DNA of 64,000 nucleotides from Oxalobacteraceae bacterium CAVE-383 (GTDB taxonomy: Bacteria; Pseudomonadota; Gammaproteobacteria; Burkholderiales; Burkholderiaceae_D). Of the stretch, positions 19,511 to 30,291 are shown one piece after another. A program made the position numbers and the translations under genes. Numbering within the stretch: position 1 is the first letter of the stretch; each line of letters starts with the position of its first letter. Below the pieces are notes generated by a model. That model saw nothing but the letters and a program-made list of their open reading frames with translations. It searched no databases and was not told the DNA's origin. The stretch lies in assembly GCA_004134995.1 (NCBI GenBank), contig REGP01000004.1, positions 62,001 to 126,000 of the forward strand. The letters are read 5' to 3'.

Positions 19511-20890
19511 TCACTCGTCCAGAACCGACTGCACCGAGGCAATGCCGACCTGGGCGCTGCCGGCGGCAAGCCTGAGTGTGACGTCCGTCCGCGGTTTCAG
19601 TTCAGCCGGGTCGCGCAGTATTTTCCCCTTGTGATCGGTGACGATGGCATAGCCGCGTTCCAGCGTGCGCTGGGGGTTGAGCATCTCCAGCTGCGCCGCC
19701 AGTCCGTTCAGCGCCTGGCGCGCATGCGCGGTGCGGCGCGACAACTGCACACTGATCCTGTGCGCCTGGCTGTCCAGCCGGCTGCGCGCGTGGCGCGTAT
19801 CGGGCAGGCGGGCGTTGAGCCGGCTTTGCAAGCGATGCAAGGCGAAAGTCATCCTGGTCAGCGGAATGCGGGTCGCATGGCCGAGGCGCGCGTGCACACT
19901 GCGCAGTTTCAGGCGTTCATGAGCAATGGTGGCGGCCGGGCTCGGCAGCCGCCGCGCCAGCCAGTCCAGCGTTTGCGCGGCATCCGTCAACCTGCGGTTG
20001 AGCGCCCGGCGCAAGGCGCCGGCGCCGGCTTCCAGCGCCGCCAGCCAGTCGGCGCGCGCCACTGCCGCCATTTCGGCTGCCGCGGTCGGCGTCGGCGCGC
20101 GCAGATCGGCGGCGAAATCGGCGATGGTGAAATCGGTTTCGTGGCCGACGCCGCTGATCACCGGCATCGGGCAGCCGGCGATGGTGCGGGCCACGGTCTC
20201 GTCGTTGAACGACCACAGGTCTTCCATGCTGCCGCCGCCGCGGCATACCAGCAGCACGTCGCATTCGGCCCGCGCGGCGGCAGTGGCGATCGCCTGGGCA
20301 ATTCGAAGCGCGGCGCCTTCGCCCTGCACGGGCGTCGGATAAATCACGATGCGAACATGCGGCGCGCGCCGCCGCAGCGTGGTGAGTATGTCGCGCAGCG
20401 CCGCGGCCTGCAGGCTGGTGACGATGCCGATGCAGCGTGCAAACGCAGGGATCGGCCGCTTGCGGGCGGGATCGAACAAACCTTCCGCTTCCAGCTTGGC
20501 CTTCAATTGCAGGAAGGCTTCGTAGAGATTGCCGACGCCGGCGCGCCGGATCGCTTCGATATTCAGTTGATAGTCGCCGCGCGGCGCATACAGCGTGACC
20601 AGCGTGCGGACTTCGACCTTGTCGCCTTCGCGCGGCACGAAGCCGGCGTATTGCGCGCGGCCCTTGAACATGACGGCGCGCACCTGCGCCGCGCTGTCCT
20701 TCAGCGTGAAATACCAGTGGCCGGATGCGGCGCGGGTGAAATTGGAGATTTCGCCGGATACCCAGATCAGCGGAAAACTGCGCTCCAGCAGGCGCGCAAC
20801 GGCCTGGTTCAGGGCCGAAACCGCCAGCACGGGCGGCGCGGCGGAAGCCGGCATGGCGTCGCCGGGGCGCGGCTCGAAACCGTCGGTCAT
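19511..20890 (-). CDS. xseA: Exodeoxyribonuclease VII large subunit
   Basis: This is the catalytic subunit of the nuclease that degrades single-stranded DNA to oligonucleotides. The N-terminal OB fold ([14 protein letters not shown]-like start, WVSGEISNF), the central domain ([57 protein letters not shown]) and the C-terminal coiled coil ending in ERGYAIVTD are all present. Length is 459 residues with the ATG at 20890; a GTG at 20908 is also possible. The small subunit xseB is not nearby. Confidence 0.94.
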   Translation of the reverse strand: MTDGFEPRPGDAMPASAAPPVLAVSALNQAVARLLERSFPLIWVSGEISNFTRAASGHWYFTLKDSAAQVRAVMFKGRAQYAGFVPREGDKVEVRTLVTLYAPRGDYQLNIEAIRRAGVGNLYEAFLQLKAKLEAEGLFDPARKRPIPAFARCIGIVTSLQAAALRDILTTLRRRAPHVRIVIYPTPVQGEGAALRIAQAIATAAARAECDVLLVCRGGGSMEDLWSFNDETVARTIAGCPMPVISGVGHETDFTIADFAADLRAPTPTAAAEMAAVARADWLAALEAGAGALRRALNRRLTDAAQTLDWLARRLPSPAATIAHERLKLRSVHARLGHATRIPLTRMTFALHRLQSRLNARLPDTRHARSRLDSQAHRISVQLSRRTAHARQALNGLAAQLEMLNPQRTLERGYAIVTDHKGKILRDPAELKPRTDVTLRLAAGSAQVGIASVQSVLDE

Positions 20891-20970
20891 GCGCGGCCGC
20901 CGTTGCACGTTTTCTGCTCAATCCGATAAAACATATTTGTAATCAATGGCTTAATTAAGGTTGTCGGAAA

Positions 20971-21005
20971 TTGTTCACAAAGTTATGCACAGATAGTGTG
21001 CGTAA
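20971..21005. other. Cluster of three DnaA-box-like sequences
   Basis: TTATGCACA (20983-20991) fits the DnaA consensus TTATNCACA exactly; TTGTTCACA (20971-20979) and, on the other strand, TTACGCACA (20997-21005) each differ by one base. The last two also form an almost perfect 12-base inverted repeat with a five-base loop. The cluster sits in the divergent gap between xseA and exbB. Binding by DnaA is inference. Confidence 0.35.
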
Positions 21006-21119
21006 CTTTATAGGGACTTCGCGAATAATTATGCGCCGCCTTCGAGTTCATCTTGCCCGCTGCGGCGCAACACGTTACATTCGCTGCTTATTTTGCTTCC
21101 TCTTATTCTGGAGTTTCTT

Positions 21120-21725
21120 TTGTTCGCCATCATTCAAGCGGCCGGCTGGCCGATCTGGCCGTTGCTGATCGCATCCATCGTCGGCCTGGCGCTGATCATC
21201 GAGCGCTCATTGTACCTGCGCCGCGCGCGCATCTTGCCGCCGCAACTGCTGCAGGAAGTGATCAAGGTATACCAGGGCGGCAAGGTGAAGCCGGACATTA
21301 TCGAAAAGCTCGAACAGAATTCGCCGCTGGGTTATGTGCTGGCGGCCGGCCTGCGCAACGTGCATGCGCCGCGCGAGGTGATGAAGGAAGCAATCGAGGA
21401 AGCCGGCAGCGCCACGGCGCATAGCCTGGAGCGCTTTCTGACCAGTCTCGGCACCATCGCCTCGCTGGCGCCGCTGATGGGCCTGTTCGGCACTGTGGTC
21501 GGCATGATCGAGATTTTTGCTTCGCAGAACGCGGTCGGGACCAATCCGGCGCAATTGGCCAGCGGTATTTCGATCGCCTTGTACAACACCGGTTTCGGTC
21601 TTGCCATCGCGATGCCGTCGCTGGTTTTCTATCGCCATTTCCGCGCCCTGGTGGACGGTTTCGTGGTCGACATGGAACAGCAGGCGGTCAAGTTCGTGGA
21701 TATCGTGCACGGCGCGCGCAAATAA
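21120..21725 (+). CDS. exbB: ExbB/TolQ-family proton channel subunit
   Basis: This is a 201-residue inner-membrane protein with three predicted helices. The family region GSATAHSLERFLTSLGTIASLAPLMGLFGTVVGMIEIF contains the conserved TIAS-APL-GL-GTV core. With ExbD it uses the proton gradient to energise an outer-membrane process, usually through TonB, which is not encoded here. The TTG at 21120 is chosen because GGAG lies six bases upstream; an in-frame TTG at 21093 has no such site. It is 22 bases ahead of exbD. Confidence 0.88.
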   Translation: MFAIIQAAGWPIWPLLIASIVGLALIIERSLYLRRARILPPQLLQEVIKVYQGGKVKPDIIEKLEQNSPLGYVLAAGLRNVHAPREVMKEAIEEAGSATAHSLERFLTSLGTIASLAPLMGLFGTVVGMIEIFASQNAVGTNPAQLASGISIALYNTGFGLAIAMPSLVFYRHFRALVDGFVVDMEQQAVKFVDIVHGARK

Positions 21726-21747
21726 GCGATAAAGGCAAGGAGCCGCG

Positions 21748-22185
21748 ATGAATTTCCGCAAGGGCAGAACGCCCGCCGAACCCGAAATCAACCTGATTCC
21801 GTTCATTGACGTATTGCTGGTCATCGTCATTTTCCTGATGGTCACCACCACCTACAGCAAATTCACCGCGCTGCAGATCACGCTGCCGACCGCCGATGCG
21901 GCCAAAGCGCTGCAGCAGCCGCAGGAAATCAATGTCGCGGTCGATGCGCAGGGGCGCTACGCGATCGACAACGTGCGCATTGCCGCGCGCGACCCCGGCG
22001 CCCTGGCCGAGGCGCTCACGCGAGCGGTCAAGGCCGGCGGCGGCGGTGGCAATGGCGGCGACCCGGTCGTCGTCATCAACGCCGACGCCATGGCGGCGCA
22101 CCAGACCGTGATCAACGTGCTGGAAGCGGCGCGCCAGGCCGGCATGGCCAAGGTCACCTTCGCCGCCCAGGCGGCCGCCAAATAA
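21748..22185 (+). CDS. exbD: ExbD/TolR-family biopolymer transport protein
   Basis: This is the 145-residue partner of ExbB. A single N-terminal helix carries the essential aspartate (INLIPFIDVLLVIVIFLMV) and the rest is periplasmic. A run of glycines (GGGGGNGG, about residues 96-103) interrupts the periplasmic domain, which is unusual but tolerable. It is followed 17 bases later by lpxK, an arrangement common in betaproteobacteria. Confidence 0.9.
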   Translation: MNFRKGRTPAEPEINLIPFIDVLLVIVIFLMVTTTYSKFTALQITLPTADAAKALQQPQEINVAVDAQGRYAIDNVRIAARDPGALAEALTRAVKAGGGGGNGGDPVVVINADAMAAHQTVINVLEAARQAGMAKVTFAAQAAAK

Positions 22186-22202
22186 TTTCGGAGCCATCCT
22201 TC

Positions 22203-23288
22203 GTGCCAGAAAACTCTCCCCCATCGCCTTCCGGCCCGACTTTCGCTTCGCGCCTGGCCCGGGCATGGCTGGGCCGCGGCCTGCAGGCCAGGCTGCTGTG
22301 GCCGCTGTCGCTGCTGTTCGGCCTCCTGGCCGCGGCGCGGCGCGCCATGTATGCATTGCATCTGCGGCGCAGCATCAGGCTGCCGGTGCCGGTGGTCGTG
22401 GTCGGCAATATCTTCGTGGGCGGCACCGGCAAGACGCCGCTGACCATCTGGCTGGTGCAGGCGCTGCGGCGGGCCGGCTATACCCCCGGCGTGGTTTCGC
22501 GCGGCTACGGCAGCCGCGGCGCGGTGCAGACGCCGCGCGCGGTGATTATCGGCGGCGATCCCGCGTTGTATGGCGACGAGCCGCTGCTGATTGCCGAACA
22601 GGCGCATTGCCCGGTCATGGTCGGACGGCGCCGGGTCGACGCGGCGCGCGCGCTGCTGCAAGTGCACCCGGGAATCGACGTCATCATCTCCGACGACGGC
22701 CTGCAGCATTACGCCCTGGCGCGCGATATTGAAATCGTGCTGTCGGACAGCCGCGGCGTCGGCAACGGCTGGCTGCTGCCGGCCGGCCCCTTGCGCGAAC
22801 CGGTCGGCCGGCGCCGCGATTTCACCGTCGTCAATCTGAGCGGCGGCGCGCCCGGCGCCGATGCCGGACCGAATGAAATCGGCATGACCATCGCCGGCGA
22901 CGATGCCTGGCAGTTGCGCGATCCCGGCTGCCGCCGTCCCTTGCGCGATTTCGCCGCGGACACCGATCCCGGCGCGCCGCAATTGCACACCAGGATCGCC
23001 GCGGCGGCCGGCATCGGCAATCCCGTACGTTTTTTCGACACCTTGCGGCAGGCCGGACTGCGGTTTTCCGAATTGCCGCTGCCGGATCATTATCGTTTCT
23101 CGGAGAATCCGTTTGCCGGGCTGGACGCGGACACGATCCTGATCACCGCCAAGGATGCAGTAAAATGCAGGACGATCGAATCGATCAGAAACGATCAGCG
23201 CATCTGGGTCGTGCCGGTGACGGCGCATCTCGATGGCCCGCTGGCCGAACAAATTGTGGAGAAACTGCGTGAACGTCCGACTGCTTGA
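22203..23288 (+). CDS. lpxK: Tetraacyldisaccharide 4'-kinase
   Basis: This inner-membrane-associated enzyme phosphorylates the lipid A disaccharide, the sixth step of lipid A synthesis. It has 361 residues and starts with GTG. An N-terminal hydrophobic helix ([19 protein letters not shown]) is followed by the P-loop [14 protein letters not shown] and the catalytic [16 protein letters not shown]. It overlaps the following small gene by 20 bases. Confidence 0.94.
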   Translation: MPENSPPSPSGPTFASRLARAWLGRGLQARLLWPLSLLFGLLAAARRAMYALHLRRSIRLPVPVVVVGNIFVGGTGKTPLTIWLVQALRRAGYTPGVVSRGYGSRGAVQTPRAVIIGGDPALYGDEPLLIAEQAHCPVMVGRRRVDAARALLQVHPGIDVIISDDGLQHYALARDIEIVLSDSRGVGNGWLLPAGPLREPVGRRRDFTVVNLSGGAPGADAGPNEIGMTIAGDDAWQLRDPGCRRPLRDFAADTDPGAPQLHTRIAAAAGIGNPVRFFDTLRQAGLRFSELPLPDHYRFSENPFAGLDADTILITAKDAVKCRTIESIRNDQRIWVVPVTAHLDGPLAEQIVEKLRERPTA

Positions 23289-23448
23289 TATTCTTGTCTG
23301 CCCGATCTGCAAGGGCCCTCTCGAACACGACAAAAAGGCGCAGGAACTGATTTGCCAGGCGGACAAGCTGGCCTATCCGATCCGCGACGGCATCCCCATC
23401 ATGTGGGCCGACGAAGCGCGCGATCTGGCGCCGCCGGCGGTCATTTAA
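23269..23448 (+). CDS. Trm112-family small zinc protein (YcaR-like)
   Basis: This 59-residue protein begins [20 protein letters not shown] and has [12 protein letters not shown] near the end, the hallmark of YcaR/Trm112 proteins. Only the CPIC pair of the possible zinc cysteines is seen. It lies, as usual, between lpxK and kdsB. The GTG at 23269 has GGAG upstream. The molecular role in bacteria is not settled. Confidence 0.9.
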   Translation: MNVRLLDILVCPICKGPLEHDKKAQELICQADKLAYPIRDGIPIMWADEARDLAPPAVI

Positions 23449-23453
23449 GCCGC

Positions 23454-24200
23454 GTGTCTTTTACCGTCCTTATTCCGGCGCGCCTGGCGTCGACCCGGCT
23501 GCCGAACAAGCCGCTGGCCGACCTCGGCGGCAAACCGATGATCGTGCGCGTCGCCGAGCGCGCCGCGCTGTCCCGCGCCGCGCAGGTCATCGTCGCTACC
23601 GATCATGCCGACATCCATGCAGCCTGCGTGCAGCACGGCATTGCCGTGCGCATGACCCGCGCCGATCATCCGTCCGGCAGCGACCGCATCGCCGAAGTCG
23701 CCGCGGCGCTCGGATTGCGCGACGATGCGGTGGTGGTCAACGTGCAGGGCGACGAGCCCCTGATCGATCCCGATCTGGTGAACGCGACCGCGGCCCTGAT
23801 CGATGCGGATACGCCGATGGCCACTGCGGCCCATCCGATCGTGCGCATGGACGACATGCGCAATCCGAACGTGGTCAAGGTGGTGCTCGACAGCGCCGGT
23901 CGCGCGATGTATTTTTCCCGCGCGGCAATTCCATGGCATCGCGACAGTTTCAACGGCGCCGCCGACGGCGATGCGCCGCAGGGTTTGCCTTTGCGGCATA
24001 TCGGCCTGTATGCATACACAAATCGATTCCTGCAACATTATCCGACGCTGCCGCCGTCTCCGCTGGAAGCAATAGAAGCGCTGGAGCAGTTGCGCGTGCT
24101 GTGGCACCGGATACCGATCGCCGTGCACGTCACGCACGGCGCGCCGGCGCCCGGCATCGATACGCCCGAAGATCTGGAGCGGGCCCGCAAGCATTTTTAA
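23454..24200 (+). CDS. kdsB: 3-deoxy-manno-octulosonate cytidylyltransferase
   Basis: The enzyme activates Kdo as CMP-Kdo for the inner core of lipopolysaccharide. It has 248 residues with the N-terminal nucleotide-binding motif [15 protein letters not shown], the conserved [13 protein letters not shown] and the late [12 protein letters not shown]. The GTG at 23454 starts six bases after the previous stop; upstream in-frame sequence belongs to the Trm112 gene. Confidence 0.94.
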   Translation: MSFTVLIPARLASTRLPNKPLADLGGKPMIVRVAERAALSRAAQVIVATDHADIHAACVQHGIAVRMTRADHPSGSDRIAEVAAALGLRDDAVVVNVQGDEPLIDPDLVNATAALIDADTPMATAAHPIVRMDDMRNPNVVKVVLDSAGRAMYFSRAAIPWHRDSFNGAADGDAPQGLPLRHIGLYAYTNRFLQHYPTLPPSPLEAIEALEQLRVLWHRIPIAVHVTHGAPAPGIDTPEDLERARKHF

Positions 24201-24204
24201 AGGC

Positions 24205-24316
24205 TGTTGCAGAATGCGGCGAGGGCGGGTGTTGTGCGAAGTGAGGTAAAGGGGCAATGCGGCCGCAGGAGGACACGAACGCAGTACAACGCCCGCCCTC
24301 GCCGCATTTTGCAACA
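24205..24316. repeat. Long imperfect inverted repeat between kdsB and adk
   Basis: Two 31-base arms (24205-24235 and 24286-24316) match as reverse complements at 29 positions, with a 50-base centre. The stem would be very stable. No T-run follows either arm, so a simple terminator is unlikely. It looks like a small interspersed element or a long hairpin that separates transcripts. The remaining stretch to the adk start holds no gene; an AT-rich section near 24390-24425 is a likely promoter zone. Confidence 0.8.
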
Positions 24317-24422
24317 CCTCATAGCAGTGATTGCCGCCTGTGTAAAGCGCTGCGAAATATGCCACCGTCCGCTTCGTTATAGAGGATTTTCGAAATTTTT
24401 GTGGTAAGTTTCGTTTAAATAA

Positions 24423-25190
<768 letters not shown>

Positions 25191-25208
25191 AGCCGATCGG
25201 TATGAAAA

Positions 25209-25242
25209 CAAAAAAGCGGATCGAATGATCCGCTTTTTTTTT
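25209..25242 (+). terminator. Terminator after adk
   Basis: GCGGATC and GATCCGC pair around GAAT and are followed by nine T residues. This is a classic intrinsic terminator, also flanked by A residues so that it may work in both directions. Confidence 0.95.
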
Positions 25243-25255
25243 GATGGAGCAGCCC

Positions 25256-26014
25256 ATGCAAATCAAGGGAAACGTATTTATCGTCAGCGGCGGCGCATCC
25301 GGACTGGGCGCCGGCGCCGCGCGCATGCTGGCGGAAAACGGCGCGGCGGTGGTAATCGCCGATGTGCAGGATGCGGTCGGCGCGGCCCTGGCCGCGGAAC
25401 TCGGCGGCCGGTTTACGCATTGCGATGTGTGCAGCGAAGACGATGCGCAAAGCGCTGTGGCCGCGGCCCGGCGGCTTGGGCCGTTGCGCGGGCTGGTCAA
25501 TTGCGCCGGCATCGCGCCGGCCGCGAAAACGGTGGGCAAGAACGGCGCGCATCCGCTGGCCCTGTTCCGGAAAACCGTCGAGATCAATCTGGTGGGCAGC
25601 TTCAACATGGCGCGGCTGGCGGCGCAAGCCATGGCCGAAGGCGAAGCGGCGGAGCAGGGCGAACGCGGCGTGATCGTCAATACCGCTTCGGTCGCGGCCT
25701 ATGACGGACAGATGGGGCAGGCCGCGTATGCCGCATCGAAAGCCGCGATCGTCGGCATGACCTTGCCGATGGCGCGCGATCTGGCGCGCAGCGGCATACG
25801 CGTGATGACGATCGCGCCCGGCATTTTCGAAACGCCGATGCTGCTCGGCATGCCGGCCGAAGTGCAGCAGGCGCTGGGCGCCATGGCGCCGTTTCCGCCG
25901 CGGCTCGGCCGGCCGGCCGAATATGCGCAACTGGTGCGCTCCATCATTGAAAACATCATGTTGAACGGCGAGACGATCCGACTTGACGGCGCGATCCGAA
26001 TGCAGGCAAAGTAG
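25256..26014 (+). CDS. Short-chain dehydrogenase, 3-hydroxyacyl-CoA dehydrogenase type
   Basis: This is a 252-residue NAD-dependent enzyme with the dinucleotide motif [22 protein letters not shown], and the catalytic YAASKAA with its upstream serine (NTASVAAY). The PGIFETPML and [19 protein letters not shown] segments resemble type II 3-hydroxyacyl-CoA dehydrogenases, so fatty acid or branched-chain acyl-CoA oxidation is likely. The start at 25256 has GGAG eight bases ahead. Confidence 0.85.
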   Translation: MQIKGNVFIVSGGASGLGAGAARMLAENGAAVVIADVQDAVGAALAAELGGRFTHCDVCSEDDAQSAVAAARRLGPLRGLVNCAGIAPAAKTVGKNGAHPLALFRKTVEINLVGSFNMARLAAQAMAEGEAAEQGERGVIVNTASVAAYDGQMGQAAYAASKAAIVGMTLPMARDLARSGIRVMTIAPGIFETPMLLGMPAEVQQALGAMAPFPPRLGRPAEYAQLVRSIIENIMLNGETIRLDGAIRMQAK

Positions 26015-26064
26015 GAACACATAAAAAAGCGTGGCGCAATAATTGAGATGGCCGTGGAGATTGC

Positions 26065-27261
26065 GTGGAGACTTCGGATAAAACCGGCCTGATTTTGACA
26101 GGCGGGGGGGCGCGGGCAGCATACCAGGTCGGTGTGCTGGACGCGTTGGCCTCGATATTGCGCGAGGCGGGCTGGCCGGCCGATCGTAATCCGTTCAACG
26201 TGGTGTGCGGCACCTCGGCCGGCGCCATCAATGCAACCGCGCTGGCTTGCCGCATCGATCATTTCGGCAGCAGCGTGCAATCGCTGGTGGATGTCTGGTC
26301 CAACTTTACGGCCGACCAGGTTTATCGCGCCGATTCGCTCGGCGTGCTGCGCAGCGGCGCGCGCTGGCTGTCGCTGTTTTCATTCGGCTGGCTGCTGCGG
26401 CAGTGGCATGCGCGTCCGCCGCAATCGCTGCTCGACAACACGCCCTTGGTGACCTTGCTGCATCGCCTGCTGGATCTGCCGCGGCTGGATTCGGTGCTGT
26501 CCTCGGGCGTGCTGGACGCCTTGGCCGTGACGGCGTCTTCCTATACCGGCGGCCAGCACGTCACTTTTTATCAGAGCGCCGGCAAATTCGATTCGTGGCA
26601 GCGGATTCAGCGCACCGCGATTCGCGACCAGATCGGCGTCCAGCACTTGCTGGCATCTTCGGCCATTCCCTTCATTTTTCCCGCCGTGCCGATTTTTTAC
26701 GAAGGCCACGCCGAATATTTCGGCGACGGCTCGATGCGCCAGACAGCGCCGATATCCCCGGCCATTCATCTGGGCGCCAACAAGGTGCTGGTGGTCGGCG
26801 CCGGCCGCATGGGAGAGGAAGCCCCGCCTGCGCATCCCGCAGTGGCGCGCTACCCGACGCTGGCCCAGGTCGCCGGCCATGCGCTGTCGAGCATTTTCCT
26901 GGACGGGCTGGCGGTCGACATCGAACGCATCCGCCGCATTAACCAGACCCTATCTTTCCTGACCCCGGAACAGCGCGGCAGGACCCCCCTGAAACCCATC
27001 GAAACCCTGGTCATTGCCCCCTCCCAGCGCATCGACGACATCGCCAGCCGTCACGTGCGCAGCCTGCCGCGGCCGATCCGGGCCATGCTGGGCGGCATCG
27101 GCGCCACCGAGGCGCGCGGCGGCGTTTTGGCTTCCTACCTGCTGTTCGAGAAGAGTTTTACCAACGAACTGATTGAACTGGGCCGCAAAGACACCTATGA
27201 GCGCCGGGCAGCCGTGCTGTTGTTTTTTGAACCCAAGCCGGAATTGCCGGTCGATAGCTGA
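26065..27261 (+). CDS. Patatin-like phospholipase
   Basis: This 398-residue hydrolase starts with GTG (GGAG is six bases upstream). The oxyanion glycine motif [11 protein letters not shown], the serine elbow GTSAG and the aspartate in FGDGSMRQ form the Ser-Asp dyad. No signal peptide is seen, so it is probably cytosolic or loosely membrane-bound and acts on phospholipids or storage lipids. It is a single gene between adh-like and RNase genes. Confidence 0.9.
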   Translation: METSDKTGLILTGGGARAAYQVGVLDALASILREAGWPADRNPFNVVCGTSAGAINATALACRIDHFGSSVQSLVDVWSNFTADQVYRADSLGVLRSGARWLSLFSFGWLLRQWHARPPQSLLDNTPLVTLLHRLLDLPRLDSVLSSGVLDALAVTASSYTGGQHVTFYQSAGKFDSWQRIQRTAIRDQIGVQHLLASSAIPFIFPAVPIFYEGHAEYFGDGSMRQTAPISPAIHLGANKVLVVGAGRMGEEAPPAHPAVARYPTLAQVAGHALSSIFLDGLAVDIERIRRINQTLSFLTPEQRGRTPLKPIETLVIAPSQRIDDIASRHVRSLPRPIRAMLGGIGATEARGGVLASYLLFEKSFTNELIELGRKDTYERRAAVLLFFEPKPELPVDS

Positions 27262-27376
27262 GCCTTACGGCCACCCCGGACGATCAATTGACAATACAGG
27301 TTGATTCGTTCTGTGCAACGCGTTACCCTACGTAGTTGATCAAAATAATGCAATCTGTGTGCCGTTTGTTTGATAA

Positions 27377-27763
27377 ATGTGGTGGAATCGCGCCTTGAAT
27401 GATAAATTTTTAAAAATCTGGTCCGCATTTTTCATTGCATTACTGCTGTCCTTTCCGGTATTTGCGCGGGAAGCCGCGCCGCTGGAACCGATCGCGGTCG
27501 CCGAATTGCCCGCGCAGGCGCAGCAAACGCTTGCCGCGATCGAACGCGGCGGGCCATTTCCTTATGCCAAGGATGGGGTGGTTTTCGGCAATTACGAAAA
27601 AATCCTGCCCCTGCAAAAGCGGGGCTATTACAGGGAATACACCGTAAAAACGCCCTATGCACGCAATCGCGGGGCGCGCCGCATCATTACCGGCGGCGAA
27701 CCTGTGCATGAATATTTTTACACCGGCGACCATTACGTTTCGTTCCGACGAATTGAAAAATAA
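27377..27763 (+). CDS. Secreted barnase/RNase Sa-type guanyl ribonuclease
   Basis: The 128-residue protein has an N-terminal signal peptide (FLKIWSAFFIALLLSFPVFA). The mature part shows the microbial RNase fold: a catalytic glutamate in YYREYTVKTP, arginine in RGARRIITGG and histidine in EYFYTGDHYVSF. It would hydrolyse RNA outside the cytoplasm. The gene 30 bases downstream encodes a barstar-like inhibitor, which fits protection of the cytoplasm from unexported enzyme. Confidence 0.85.
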   Translation: MWWNRALNDKFLKIWSAFFIALLLSFPVFAREAAPLEPIAVAELPAQAQQTLAAIERGGPFPYAKDGVVFGNYEKILPLQKRGYYREYTVKTPYARNRGARRIITGGEPVHEYFYTGDHYVSFRRIEK

Positions 27764-27793
27764 GCAAAACCAAATGTTTAGCCTGAGGGAGAA

Positions 27794-28192
27794 ATGAGTT
27801 TATTCAAAACGGTGTCGCCAAATGTGGTTCAGTCGATCCGGGCGTTCCGCGTGGACGACCTGCAGGCTGAGGCCGCGCATCTGGGCCATCATTTTTTGTA
27901 TGCTTATTGCGCGGAGGCAACCACCAAGCAGCAGGTGCTCGCCACCATTGCCGAGGCCTTCATGCTGCCGCGCCATTTCGGCAAGAATTTCGATGCGCTG
28001 GGCGATTGCCTGACCGATTTGAGCTACAAGGCCGGCCAGCAGACCGGTTTTATCGTCGTGCTGGAGCAATTGCCGAATACGCAGAAGTTCGACAAGGAAG
28101 CGCGCGAAACCCTGCTGGACGTGTTTCGCGATGCGGCCGATTTCTGGGCGGAGAAAAAAATTCCGTTCCGCGTGTTTTATTCGTTTCAGTAG
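27794..28192 (+). CDS. Barstar-family RNase inhibitor
   Basis: This is a 132-residue cytoplasmic protein. FGKNFDALGDCLTDL matches the barstar helix that plugs the RNase active site, including the aspartate, and VFRDAADFWAEKKIPFRVFY matches the C-terminal part. It is placed directly after the ribonuclease with its own ribosome-binding site (GAGGGAGAA), the normal enzyme-inhibitor layout. Confidence 0.88.
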   Translation: MSLFKTVSPNVVQSIRAFRVDDLQAEAAHLGHHFLYAYCAEATTKQQVLATIAEAFMLPRHFGKNFDALGDCLTDLSYKAGQQTGFIVVLEQLPNTQKFDKEARETLLDVFRDAADFWAEKKIPFRVFYSFQ

Positions 28193-28309
28193 TTCCGTTC
28201 GCTCCGCTTCCGTATTTCCGCGTTTTCCCTGCAGCCGGCAGCGTTTCCGGCGTTCTCCCGGCTTCATCAACATTTTTAAAACCCGTCCTCAGCGGTTACA
28301 ATGCGTGCC

Positions 28310-28930
28310 ATGAGAAGCATAGTGATTTTGATTTCCGGGCGCGGCAGCAATATGGAAGCCATCGTCCGCGCCGCCGGGGCCGAACAATGGCCTGCCGTCA
28401 TCAGGGCGGTGATCAGCAGCCGTGCGGACGCCGAGGGCCTGGCGTATGCGCAGGCGAACGGCATTGCCACCCGGGTTATCGCCAATAAACAATTTCCCGA
28501 TCGCGAGCAGTTCGACGCGGCCCTGCAGGCCGCGATAGACGATTTTGCACCCGATCTGGTGGTGCTGGCCGGTTTCATGCGTATCCTGACGGCCGGTTTT
28601 GTCGAACATTACGCAGGCCGCATGCTGAACATACATCCGTCGCTGCTGCCGGCTTTTCCGGGGCTGGCGCCGCATCGGCAGGCGCTGGCGGCGGGCGTCA
28701 AGCTGCATGGCGCCACCGTGCATTTCGTGACCGCGGACCTGGATCATGGACCGATCGTGGCGCAGGAGGCCGTGCCGGTGCTGGCCGACGATAGCGAACT
28801 GCAACTGGCGCAGCGCGTATTGCAGCAGGAACATATTATTTATCCGCGCGCGGTGCGCTGGTTTGTCGAAGGCAGGCTGCGCCTCGAAGGCAATCGCGTG
28901 CGGCTGCGCGCCGACGCGCTGGCGGACTGA
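28310..28930 (+). CDS. purN: Phosphoribosylglycinamide formyltransferase
   Basis: This purine enzyme transfers a formyl group from 10-formyl-tetrahydrofolate to GAR. It has about 206 residues with SGRGSNMEAIV at the N-terminus, the folate-site motif LAGFMRILTAGFV, and HPSLLPAFPGLAPH with the catalytic asparagine and histidine (MLNIHPSLLP). The ATG at 28310 gives the conserved start; another in frame at 28301 would add three residues. A TACAAT block just upstream may be the -10 promoter element, implying a very short leader. Confidence 0.92.
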   Translation: MRSIVILISGRGSNMEAIVRAAGAEQWPAVIRAVISSRADAEGLAYAQANGIATRVIANKQFPDREQFDAALQAAIDDFAPDLVVLAGFMRILTAGFVEHYAGRMLNIHPSLLPAFPGLAPHRQALAAGVKLHGATVHFVTADLDHGPIVAQEAVPVLADDSELQLAQRVLQQEHIIYPRAVRWFVEGRLRLEGNRVRLRADALAD

Positions 28931-29031
28931 CCGCATCGGCAGCACCGGCCGCATAATCCGCAAAGGCAACAACACCGAATTTTTGCAACGGCTTCAAACG
29001 CCGGCGCCCTTTACTTTATCAAGGAAACATT

Positions 29032-30291
29032 ATGAGATTGCCACCCGCAATCATCGGCCATACCGAAGAGGTATTGCGCGAAATTCTTCGTTTTACCGGT
29101 CCCGCCGACGGCACCTTGTCGCGCTACTTTCGCGAACACGCGAGGCTGGGCGCGCGCGAGCGCGGCGTCATCGCCGAGGCTGTCTACAGCCTGCTGCGCA
29201 ACAAGGCCGTCTTTACCAATTTTTCCGAATCCGGCACCGGCGCGCCGATGCGCCGCCTCACGCTGCTTGGCCTGGCCGATACGGTCGGGGTCGATGCGCT
29301 GGGCGGCTTGTCCGAAGAGGAAACCGAGTGGCTGCGGCGCACCGCCGAAATCGACCGCAATCTGATGCCGGCCGAAATGCGCAGCAATCTGCCGAAGTGG
29401 CTGTTCGACAAGCTGGTCGCGCGCGACGGCGAAGTGCAGGCGCTGGCCCTGGCCGAAGGCATGAATCAGCCGGCGCCGCTGGATTTGCGCGTCAATTCGC
29501 TCAAGGCCACGCGCGAAGAAGTGGCGGCTGAACTTGCCGCCGCGCCGATATTGTGCGAACCGACGCCGTACGCGCCGCTTGGGCTGCGTGTCATCAAAAA
29601 GCCGTCGCTGCAAAACTTGCCGCTGTTCAAAAGCGGCGCAATCGAAGTCCAGGATGAAGGCAGCCAGTTGCTGTCGCAGATTGTCGGCGCCAAGCGCGGC
29701 GAAATGGTGGTCGACTTCTGCGCCGGCGCGGGCGGCAAGACATTGGCGATCGGCGCGTTGATGCGCAATACCGGCCGTTTATACGCCTTCGACATTTCGG
29801 ACAAGCGCCTGGCCAAACTGAAGCCGCGCATGGCGCGCAGCGGATTATCGAATGTGCATCCGGTATTGATCGCGCACGAGAACGACGCCAAGGTCAAACG
29901 CCTGGCAGGCAAGGTCGACCGGGTATTGGTCGATGCGCCCTGCAGCGGCCTGGGCACCCTGCGCCGCAATCCCGACGTGAAATGGCGCCAGACGCCGGCG
30001 TCGGTGCTGGAAATGAACAGCAAGCAAATCAGCATTCTGAGCAGCGCCGCGCGCCTGGTCAAAGCCGGCGGCCGCCTGGTCTACGGCACATGCAGCATTC
30101 TGGACGAGGAAAACGAAGCAATCGTCGCCCAATTCCTGGCCGCCAATGAAGATTTCACGCTGGTGCCGATGAAGGATGTACTGGCCGAGCAGAAGATCGC
30201 CCTGGACATGCAGGATTATCTGAAGCTGTTGCCGCAAATCCACCATACGGATGGCTTCTTCGCCGCCGTGATGGAGCGCAAGAAGCAATGA
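29032..30291 (+). CDS. RsmB/NOP-family RNA (cytosine-5) methyltransferase
   Basis: This 419-residue SAM-dependent enzyme methylates cytosine in rRNA or tRNA. Seen are the SAM motif DFCAGAGGKTLAIG, the motif IV cysteine in VDAPCSGLGTLRRNPDVKWR, and the catalytic cysteine of motif VI in YGTCSILDEENE. The N-terminal 160 residues are not a clear NusB domain, so it is not a standard RsmB and the substrate is uncertain. Confidence 0.88.
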   Translation: MRLPPAIIGHTEEVLREILRFTGPADGTLSRYFREHARLGARERGVIAEAVYSLLRNKAVFTNFSESGTGAPMRRLTLLGLADTVGVDALGGLSEEETEWLRRTAEIDRNLMPAEMRSNLPKWLFDKLVARDGEVQALALAEGMNQPAPLDLRVNSLKATREEVAAELAAAPILCEPTPYAPLGLRVIKKPSLQNLPLFKSGAIEVQDEGSQLLSQIVGAKRGEMVVDFCAGAGGKTLAIGALMRNTGRLYAFDISDKRLAKLKPRMARSGLSNVHPVLIAHENDAKVKRLAGKVDRVLVDAPCSGLGTLRRNPDVKWRQTPASVLEMNSKQISILSSAARLVKAGGRLVYGTCSILDEENEAIVAQFLAANEDFTLVPMKDVLAEQKIALDMQDYLKLLPQIHHTDGFFAAVMERKKQ

